Under the pieces are notes generated by a model, which saw nothing but the letters and a program-made list of their open reading frames with translations, was not told where the DNA came from and ran no database searches. Positions 6,263 to 11,401 of a stretch of 11,401 nucleotides of DNA are shown one piece after another. Origin of the DNA: Chrysochromulina tobinii (lineage: Eukaryota; Haptophyta; Prymnesiales; Chrysochromulinaceae); contig JWZX01002437.1 of assembly GCA_001275005.1 (NCBI GenBank), forward strand, positions 1 to 11,401, given 5' to 3'. The position numbers and the translations under genes are program-made. Position 1 is the stretch's first letter, and each line of letters starts with the position of its first letter.

Positions 6263-8797
6263 ATGTCGTTCTCGCTCGATGGCCTCTCAGCGCCTGTGCG
6301 TTTCTCTGCAAAGCTCGAGGCGGCCATCAAAGACGTGCTGCCCTCGACCGACCCATTCGACTCGGCCGACTTTGACGCGACAGCGCACATCAATAGGCTC
6401 TTCCCGACCGAGGAGTCGCTCAGCGAGGTGGAGCCCAAGATGCTGGAGCTGCAGGATCAGATGAAGGTGCTCGACGAGGAGGTGCTGCAGACCGTGCGCC
6501 AGCAGACCTCGGCGGGCACCTCTGCGCGGCGCGACCTCGAGAGCGGCAAGCAGTCAATTGGGGAGCTCATGGTCAAGGTGCGCGACATCAAGGCGAAGGC
6601 GGAGGCGTCGGAGCAGATGGTGCACGAAATCTGCCGCGACATCAAGTCGCTCGACTACGCGAAGCGCCACCTCACGCAGACGATCACCGCGCTCAAGCGG
6701 CTGCAGATGCTCGTGACCGCCGTCGAGCAGCTCGAAGTGATGGCGCGCGAGCGCATGTACGCGGAGGCGGCGAACCTGCTGCAGGCGGTCAACAGCCTGC
6801 TCGCGCACTTCGAGTCCTACGTGGGCATCAAGAAGATCGACGACCTGCGCGAGCAGATCAACACGATCCGGACTACGCTCCGCATGCAGGTCTTCGACGA
6901 CTTCAACCAGCTGTCGGCAGACAACTCGACGGTCGCGCCCTCGCACGCGAAGTTCGAGACGCTCCAAGGCGCGTGCACGGTGGTGGATGCGCTCGGCCCC
7001 GACACGCGCAAGGAGATGGTCGCGTGGTTCTGCTCATGGCAGTTCGCGCCATACAAGCACACGTTCCAGCCGTACGGCGAGGCCGGCACTCTCTCGAAGA
7101 CCGAGCTACGCTACTCGTGGCATCGGCAGCTGCTCAAGACCTTCGACGCGTCGTTCGGCAGCCTGTTCCCGCCCTCCTGGCGCGTCGGGCATGCGATCAC
7201 CGTCGAGTTCTGCCAGATCTCCTTTAAGCACCTCGAGGAGATCCTCGACCAATCGCGAGGATCGCTCGATGTATCGGTGCTCACGCACGCGCTACTCAAG
7301 ACAACTGAGTTTGAGGTCGAGATGCACAACCGGTTCACGCACGGCGCCGCAGCGCTGTCGCCGCAAAAGGGGGGCAGGAGGAACGACGACGACGAAGACG
7401 ACGACAACGGCGAGGGCGGCAATGGCGACGCGCCTACGCCGGAGGAGAAATCGCCCGCCATCATGGGCTCCATCTCGAAGGCCTTCGACGCGTACATGGG
7501 GATCTACGTTTCACTCGAAGACAAGGCCCTCGAGGACATGGGCATAAAGATGCTCGCGTCCGAGAAGTGGACCGTCACGCCCACAGGGCGTGCAGACTCC
7601 CGCGTCTTCGAGTCGTCGAAGGAGCTATTCATCAACCTGCGCCGCTCATTCAAACGCGCGACGCCGCTCCATATGTCCGCCGTGCTGCACGATCTACACA
7701 AGGTGTGGGCGCGCCACCTGAAGCTGTACGCCAAGAGCTGCCTGGGCCAGCTGCCCGCCGTCAAGCAGCCCGACGATCCGTCACAGATGCCCACGTGCAA
7801 CATCGACATTACTGTGCAGCAGCGCGTGTGCGCTGTGGTGAACACGTGCGAGTATTGTCATGAGACCACGGGACAGCTCGAGGAGAGCATCCACAAGGTG
7901 AGTGCCACTGATGATGAGAGCTGATGAGGGCCTCTGTCTGATTGCGTCTGATCGCCTCTGATCGCCTCTAAGAGCCTCTGATTGCATCTGATCGCGTCTG
8001 GTCGCGCCTGATTGCGTCTGATCGTCTCTGAGTGCGTCTGAGTGCGTCTGAGTGCGTCTGAGTGCCTCCTTCATCAGGCGCTCGACGAGGCGTACAGGGC
8101 CAAGGTGGACCTGTCGCCAGTTCAGGAGGAGTTTCAGACCGTGGTCACGGCGGGCATGCGCGTGCTCGTGGCGGCGCTCGAGCATCGCACTGCACCGATG
8201 CTCAAGGCGATGACGCAGGTGAAATGGGCCGAGATGGAGGAGATCGGAGAGGACACGTCCAAGTACATGAACGACCTCGTGGCCGAGGCGCGTGAGCTCA
8301 TGCCCCAGCTCGGCGAGGCGCTCCACCCGCTGTACGTGCGCTTCTTCTGCGACAAGTTCGTCGCCTCCTTCGTGCCCAAGCTCATCGGCTACATCTACCG
8401 CTGCCGGCGCATCGGAGAGGTGGGCGCGCAGCAGATGTTCGCGGACATGGGCATGCTGAAGCAAACGCTGCTCGCGCTGCCGACGCTCGGCCAGGCGAAC
8501 GCGACGAACGCGTACACCAAGCTCGTAACGACGGAGCTATTCAAGGCGGAACAGCTGCTCAAGCTGGTGCAGACGCCCGAGGAGCTCCTCGAGACTACCG
8601 TCGAGGAGATGAACAAGGACAAGGATAACACCTCGGGCGCCATCGACCTCCACAAGATCCTCGAGCTCAAGGGCCTCAAGAAGACCGATGCTCAGGCAGT
8701 GATCGACGCGATGAACGACGCGACAAGAGCAGCCACCGAGGGCAGCAAGAAGCTCAAGAACGTGTTCACCAAGATCGGCGCTCAGCTCGGGACCTGA
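6263..8797 (+). CDS. VPS53: VPS53, subunit of the GARP/EARP tethering complex (784 aa, two exons)
   Basis: Exon 1 is 6263-7897 (545 codons) and exon 2 is 8078-8797 (239 codons plus TGA), joined in phase 0 after ESIHK. VPS53 is a core subunit of GARP (VPS51-54), which tethers endosome-derived vesicles to the trans-Golgi, and of the related EARP complex. The N-terminal VPS53 domain is unmistakable: INRLFPTEESL (43-53), a coiled region with SEQMVHEICRDIKSLDYAKR (116-135), HLTQTITALKRLQML and the YAEAANLLQAVNSLLAHFE stretch. Exon 2 keeps the conserved C-terminal pattern, including FCDKFVASFVPKLIGYIYRC, GAQQMFADM, YTKLV and KILELKGLKK. An Asp-rich, Gly-rich insertion (about 369-397) interrupts the middle. 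The total length fits the family. The start lies in a strong context (GGCGCCATGTCG). The copy appears intact and functional. Confidence 0.95.
7898..8077 (+). other. 180-nt VPS53 intron, mostly minisatellite
   Basis: The donor is AAG|GTGAGT, a near-perfect GT consensus, and the acceptor is CTCCTTCATCAG|GCG. Removing 180 nt joins the two VPS53 exons in phase 0. Although 180 is divisible by three, the unspliced frame meets a TGA at 7922-7924, and both flanking exons match VPS53 closely. Most of the intron is a 10-bp tandem repeat, annotated separately. Confidence 0.92.
7931..8068 (+). repeat. 10-bp tandem repeat (about 13 copies) inside the VPS53 intron
   Basis: The repeat has period 10 with consensus close to ATYGCGTCTG (Y is C or T), for example attgcgtctg, atcgcctctg and agtgcgtctg. 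The early copies vary and the last three complete copies (8031-8060, agtgcgtctg) are identical, suggesting recent expansion at the 3' end. Each unit carries TCTGA, similar to a branch-point core, so the array may supply many alternative branch points. That consequence is an inference. Confidence 0.9.
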
Positions 8798-9174
8798 CCG
8801 GTGCACGCCGCGACTCGCGGCGCCGGACGAGACGAGAGCGAGTGCGTCGGGCGTCATCGGCGAGCGGGACACACAAGCGAAGTTCATAGAGGCATGAGAG
8901 TGCGTGCTCCGCGCGACCGGCCCCGCGACGTGGGTCGACCCACGCTGGAGAGTATGCGGGGCTGTGTGGGGTTTGTTGGTCGCCGAGCCTGCGTGCAATT
9001 TTTCTTGAACCTAAGTTGTACCGCGCGTACTGCCGTGCTGTACACAGCTGAATCCTGCTTCCGGGGGCCCAATTGACTTGTCTCGTTGCACATGTCCTCC
9101 GCGATGACTATGGCTGTACGTAGACGCGACGCGCCACAGACTGAAAAGGCCAACCGCCGAGAGACTGTGCCCTG
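8798..9174. other. Convergent intergenic region with a 16-bp palindrome
   Basis: This is 377 bp between the end of VPS53 (plus) and the end of the CENP-C-motif locus (minus), so it should hold two 3' UTRs. It contains CGTGGGTCGACCCACG, a perfect 16-bp palindrome, at 8929-8944. On the minus strand 9140 down to 8884 is open in one frame and could be a further exon of the CENP-C-motif gene if an alternative 84-nt intron (9224-9141) is used. I see no independent gene. Confidence 0.5.
8929..8944. repeat. 16-bp perfect palindrome between convergent genes
   Basis: CGTGGGTCGACCCACG is self-complementary over all 16 bases. As RNA, either strand would form a very strong GC stem, though with little or no loop; as DNA it could bind a dimer. 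Its position between two 3' ends suggests a role in transcript ends, but this is only positional. Confidence 0.6.
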
Positions 9175-9408
9175 TCATGACGTGCGCAACACACCGGCAA
9201 TCCGCGGCCCAGAGGCCGACCCACCTGGCTCGTAGATGACTCTCTCACCCAGCCAAAAGTTCAGAGGCGCCAGCCGCTGCCGACTGCTGCGCCTTGCGCA
9301 ATCCTCTGAGCGCGGTTGTGCGTCAGCATGCTTGCGCTTGGGCACCGAACTGGATATTTGCGGTGTCGTGGCGGCCACACGTCTCCTGAGGCACTCGTAA
9401 CTTGTGGG
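9175..9408 (-). CDS. CENP-C-motif exon (kinetochore CENP-C or KNL2-like protein), model incomplete
   Basis: This minus-strand frame is open from 9408 (after a TGA at 9411-9409) to a TGA at 9175. It contains RRSSRQRLAPLNFWLGERVIY at 9294-9232. This fits the CENP-C motif, which binds the CENP-A nucleosome: paired Arg plus Ser, a further Arg, Pro-Leu, an aromatic-Trp pair, Gly-Glu-Arg and a Tyr. The residues after it (SGPRIAGVLRTS) resemble the start of the region following the motif in animal CENP-C (an I-S-G-V-L-like stretch). There is a basic stretch before it (PKRKH). No cupin dimerisation domain follows, so the protein would end soon after the motif, as in plants. The frame has no ATG upstream of the motif, so an upstream exon is required. 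KNL2 proteins carry a similar motif, so CENP-C versus KNL2 is open. A GTGGGT donor-like site at 9224 offers an alternative 3' structure. Confidence 0.68.
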   Translation of the reverse strand, partial: PTSYECLRRRVAATTPQISSSVPKRKHADAQPRSEDCARRSSRQRLAPLNFWLGERVIYEPGGSASGPRIAGVLRTS

Positions 9409-9577
9409 TCAAAGTGCCATCCGGAGCGGTCGCAATGATTTTGAGAGCCTCCACGCTCAATTTCCATCCTTCACATTCAATGCGCACCGACGGCATGCCC
9501 AGCGTCGACAGCATCTCGCGTGCGGTACCGATGGCCAACAACAGCTTGTCCGCCAATGTCATCGGCAAAAGCGACAT
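9323..9577 (-). CDS. Probable 5' exon of the CENP-C-motif gene, or separate 84-aa ORF
   Basis: The ATG at 9577 sits in an excellent initiation context (GCCGCCATGTCG). It opens an 84-codon frame with a helical start (LADKLLLAIGTAREMLSTLG) and a mixed middle (VRIECEGWKLSVEALKII). I do not recognise it. It overlaps the CENP-C-motif frame at 9323-9408 in a different reading frame. It therefore could supply that gene's missing start through an intron, a frameshift in the assembly, or a broken gene. I could not find a donor/acceptor pair that is both in phase and long enough without choosing weak sites. It may also be a chance ORF. Confidence 0.4.
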   Translation of the reverse strand: MSLLPMTLADKLLLAIGTAREMLSTLGMPSVRIECEGWKLSVEALKIIATAPDGTLTHKLRVPQETCGRHDTANIQFGAQAQAC

Positions 9578-9730
9578 GGCGGCCGTGTGCTGCGTTGCGA
9601 GCGCCCACTGGCGATTCCGGCGGCGGCTATGTGCGTGGATGTTGACTGGATGTTGTGGAAAGCGCGCACTCGAAGTAAAAAAGCCGAGCGCCTTGCAGGT
9701 TTTCAGAAGGTCCGACTACGCCATGGGCGT

Positions 9731-9786
9731 TCATTCTACTCAATTCTAATCAATTCGAATTGACTTTCCCTCATTCTACTCAGTTC
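9731..9786. repeat. 16-bp direct repeat (40 bp apart) flanking a 14-bp palindrome
   Basis: TCATTCTACTCAATTC at 9731-9746 and TCATTCTACTCAGTTC at 9771-9786 differ at one base. Between them lies TCAATTCGAATTGA (9750-9763), a perfect palindrome. The composition is AT-rich and unlike the flanking genes. Confidence 0.8.
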
Positions 9787-9790
9787 ATTC

Positions 9791-9834
9791 ATACTCGCGA
9801 TCTGGAGATGCTCCAGGAATCCAATCGCGAGTAT
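9791..9834. repeat. 11-bp inverted repeat enclosing a second hairpin
   Basis: The arms ATACTCGCGAT (9791-9801) and ATCGCGAGTAT (9824-9834) are perfectly complementary. Inside, CTGGAG (9802-9807) pairs with CTCCAG (9811-9816) around the three-base loop ATG (9808-9810), leaving a one-sided bulge GAATCCA (9817-9823). The whole could fold as a 17-bp bulged stem in DNA (cruciform) or in a 5' leader RNA. Confidence 0.8.
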
Positions 9835-9885
9835 TTATCCGGCGGGCAGCCGGTGATGCACGCCTTTGGTGGAGTGCCGTCGTGA
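9808..9885 (+). other. Possible 25-codon upstream ORF before the LamG-like gene
   Basis: An ATG at 9808, exactly in the apical loop of the hairpin, opens 25 codons (MLQESNREYL...) ending in TGA at 9883-9885. That stop lies 6 nt before the ATG at 9892 and is in the same frame. It could be a translation-regulating upstream ORF, or a leftover coding piece of an upstream exon. No transcript evidence is available. Confidence 0.3.
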
Positions 9886-9891
9886 CTCGCC

Positions 9892-11401
9892 ATGATGAGC
9901 ATCGCTCAGGCACAGGGCTCAGTTGGACGCCTCAGGCCGGCGCCTCGACCACCGTTTTCCCCACCACCGCCGCCACAAGCCCGGCGTACCCGGCCTCCAT
10001 CCTACACTTCACGTGCAAGGAGCGCTCTCCTCCTGCTGCTCTTTGCGCTTTCCGGAAGTCGCGGCTCCAAGCTCCCCGTTGAGGAGCATCCTGGGGAGCA
10101 GAGGAGCGCTCGTCATCAGCATACGCCGGGCGCGCTGGATTCCACTTGGAAGATTATCACTGTTCCTAGCGGGCTGATGCAGCACATGCTCGATGCTGGA
10201 GAGCTGGTGTCCAAGGGAGGTCCCATGATGGCGCCGGACTTGTCTGCTGTACTTCGAAGCAAAGACGAGCAGTTGTCCCACCTCTCAGTTGACCTCAAGC
10301 TCTTCAAGGAGCAGCTCGAGGGAAAGAGGGGGGTCGAGCAACCCATCGCTTACGTCGAGGCGGATGTTCTCGACGACGTCGGGGAGCACGTTGGGAGGCG
10401 CCTCGAGCGCCGCCGGCTCTGTTGCCTCGGTTTGGGGGGGTGCGGCGGCTGCGCATGCGGGAGTTGTTGCTGCTCTTGCGGTCATTGCCACCACCCGCAT
10501 CATCCGCATCATCCGCATCATCCGCATCATCCGCATCATCCGCACACGCCGCACACGCATCACCCGCATCACCCGCATCATCCGCACACACCGCAAACAC
10601 CGCCGACTCCGTGCGCCGTCGTCGGCGCATACACCTTCACTGGGGCGGAGACCTCCTACTTGACGGCCACGTCGCGCACTGGAATCGTCGGCGGGGGGCT
10701 TGGCTTCACGCTCTCCTCGTGGGTCTACCGCACGCGGACAGACCGGTCGTGGGACCGCGTCATCGATTTTGGCAATGGACAACTCGACGGCATCATCGTG
10801 GCATTCAATTCGGAAGCATCCAGCGGGATGTCACATGACGTGAAAGAGGTAAGCACCGCCTCCCATCTCTCTGCAAGCTCGGCGACCTTCCCCGCAAACG
10901 TGTGGACTCACGTCGCGGTCGTGCAGTCGCGTGCGAGCCTCGCCGAAACCTACGGGCCCGCCCAGATCTTCTGGAACGGTGTGAGCGTCGCGTACACCGC
11001 GTCGATGCGCTTCCCGTTGCCGGTGGGCCGCTCCAACCTGTACGTGGGAAAGAGCAACTTTGGGGTAATTAACGACCCGATGTTCACGGGCCAGATGAAG
11101 GACCTGTTGGTGTGGGACGTTGCCCTCAGCCCGGCGGAGCTGGATGCCGTGCGGCTCGGCGTCGGCCTGCCGAGCACGACAGCGCCGCTCGTCTCGATGA
11201 TGCGCACGTGGTGCCCGTCGCCGCCACCCTCGCCTCCTCCGCCGTCGCCGCCACCCTCGCCTCCTCCGCCGTTGCCACCAACGTCGCCGCCGCCGCCGTC
11301 ACCACCGCCGCGAGTCGATGTTTGGTGGATGGCTGGGAACGGGTGCGACGGTGCCAATGAGCACGGCCAATTTTCCGGCCGTACGTTGTCGGCGTGCGCC
11401 G
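9892..11401 (+). CDS. Secreted-type Cys/His-Pro-rich, LamG-like, proline-rich, apple-like protein, 3' partial
   Basis: One frame is open from ATG 9892 to the window edge (503 codons, no stop). In order it shows a Pro/Arg-rich start and a short hydrophobic core, SALLLLLFALSGSRG (44-58), which would suit a signal peptide if the real start is closer or upstream. A soluble region follows (about 60-170), then a Cys-rich segment (177-199; CGGCACGSCCCSCGHC) and a run of His-His-Pro repeats (200-240) closed by another Cys. Residues about 245-423 match a LamG/concanavalin-like fold: GFTLSSWVYR, DRVIDFGNG, VWTHVAVV, IFWNGVSVA and FTGQMKDLLVWDVALSPAEL. An extensin-like SPPPP linker (442-473) follows. 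The end (WWMAGNGCDGANEHGQFSG then TLSACA) looks like the start of an apple/PAN-type disulphide domain. It is probably a cell-surface or scale-associated protein. The carbohydrate ligand is unknown and metal binding is an inference. The ATG at 9892 is provisional. Confidence 0.82.
   Translation, partial: MMSIAQAQGSVGRLRPAPRPPFSPPPPPQARRTRPPSYTSRARSALLLLLFALSGSRGSKLPVEEHPGEQRSARHQHTPGALDSTWKIITVPSGLMQHMLDAGELVSKGGPMMAPDLSAVLRSKDEQLSHLSVDLKLFKEQLEGKRGVEQPIAYVEADVLDDVGEHVGRRLERRRLCCLGLGGCGGCACGSCCCSCGHCHHPHHPHHPHHPHHPHHPHTPHTHHPHHPHHPHTPQTPPTPCAVVGAYTFTGAETSYLTATSRTGIVGGGLGFTLSSWVYRTRTDRSWDRVIDFGNGQLDGIIVAFNSEASSGMSHDVKEVSTASHLSASSATFPANVWTHVAVVQSRASLAETYGPAQIFWNGVSVAYTASMRFPLPVGRSNLYVGKSNFGVINDPMFTGQMKDLLVWDVALSPAELDAVRLGVGLPSTTAPLVSMMRTWCPSPPPSPPPPSPPPSPPPPLPPTSPPPPSPPPRVDVWWMAGNGCDGANEHGQFSGRTLSACA
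10486..10611 (+). repeat. His-His-Pro codon repeat (9-bp CATCATCCG units)
   Basis: The coding strand repeats CAT CAT CCG or close variants. It gives six consecutive HHP units, then HTP and HTH variants, three more HHP units, and HTP-QTP-PTP. The early units are nearly identical at DNA level while later ones vary in third positions and become Thr-rich, as expected for a microsatellite expanding inside a coding region. The opposite strand is also open across it but gives only low-complexity Arg/Met or Asp/Ala. Confidence 0.9.
11215..11268 (+). repeat. Exact 27-bp tandem duplication encoding the proline-rich linker
   Basis: Positions 11215-11241 and 11242-11268 are identical. Each encodes PSPPPSPPP, the extensin/pherophorin-like spacer common in algal extracellular proteins. 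Further Pro codons follow to about 11310. Confidence 0.92.

Larger units (their letters stand above)
9578..9891. promoter_or_regulatory. Divergent regulatory region between the CENP-C-motif locus and the LamG-like gene
   Basis: These 314 bp separate two divergent starts (9577 minus, 9892 plus). The part at 9730-9840 is distinctly AT-richer than its surroundings. It holds a 16-mer repeated with one mismatch (TCATTCTACTCA core at 9731 and 9771), the palindrome TCAATTCGAATTGA (9750-9763), and the inverted-repeat structure at 9791-9834. TATTTAT at 9833-9839 is a possible TATA-like element. Promoter function is inferred from position. Confidence 0.45.

Noticed and set aside
7931-8068. CRISPR-like array
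   Set aside because: The units are 10 bp with no spacers and lie inside a eukaryotic intron, so this is a minisatellite.
7781-8464. Minus-strand ORF of 227 codons across the VPS53 intron and second exon, with a repeating Arg-Asp-Gln-Ser pattern
   Set aside because: It is the translated complement of the 10-bp intron repeat plus antisense of conserved VPS53 coding sequence.
8801-9076. Plus-strand 91-codon ORF directly after VPS53
   Set aside because: Arg/Gly-biased with no motif or good start context; it probably lies in the 3' UTR.
9791-9834. Rho-independent terminator or tRNA-like fold
   Set aside because: There is no U-run after the stem and the context is eukaryotic. The shape lacks the tRNA arms and the conserved T-loop sequence.
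10285-10782. Minus-strand ORF with Arg-Met-Met repeats
   Set aside because: It is the complement of the His-His-Pro codon repeat. The plus frame continues into a LamG-like domain.
10849-10854. Donor-like GAG|GTAAGC inside the LamG-like domain
   Set aside because: The frame stays open and the LamG-like pattern continues across it, so no intron is needed here.

Overview
The window looks like nuclear DNA of a GC-rich, intron-poor eukaryotic microbe, most likely a photosynthetic protist such as a haptophyte or another alga with a secondary plastid. The support is an F-box/kinesin protein, a VPS53 (GARP complex) gene with a canonical GT-AG intron, a CENP-C motif, a protein whose N-terminus resembles a signal-plus-transit plastid leader, and a secreted-type protein with LamG-like, SPPPP and apple-like segments. 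The lineage is an inference. There are no bacterial operons, rRNA or tRNA genes, CRISPR arrays or recognisable transposons.

Layout from left to right. (1) Minus strand, 1160 to beyond the left edge: an unrecognised protein with a very acidic middle. It is interrupted by a 74-nt intron that appears to have arisen from a local duplication of exon sequence. (2) Minus strand, 3394-1457: a single-exon 645-aa F-box-like/kinesin motor protein. (3) 3395-3970: non-coding, with short palindromes. (4) Minus strand, 4909 (or 5068) to 3971: an unrecognised membrane protein. (5) Plus strand, 5073-6026: a 317-aa unrecognised membrane protein, probably plastid-targeted, divergent from (4) with very little DNA between them. 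(6) Plus strand, 6263-8797: VPS53 in two exons. Its 180-nt intron is mostly a 10-bp tandem repeat. (7) Minus strand, 9577-9175: a locus encoding a clear CENP-C motif whose gene model is unresolved because two open frames must be joined. (8) 9578-9891: a divergent regulatory region with a 14-bp palindrome, a repeated 16-mer, an 11-bp inverted repeat enclosing a hairpin, and a possible 25-codon upstream ORF. (9) Plus strand, 9892 to beyond the right edge: an open frame of 503 codons encoding a Cys-rich, His-His-Pro repeat, LamG-like, proline-rich, apple-like protein.

The genes do not form a pathway. They are separate housekeeping functions (microtubule motor, endosome-to-Golgi tethering, kinetochore) plus organelle and cell-surface proteins. 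The most informative signals are the duplication-derived intron, the His-Pro/Cys-rich lectin-like protein, the CENP-C motif locus, and the repeat-filled VPS53 intron.
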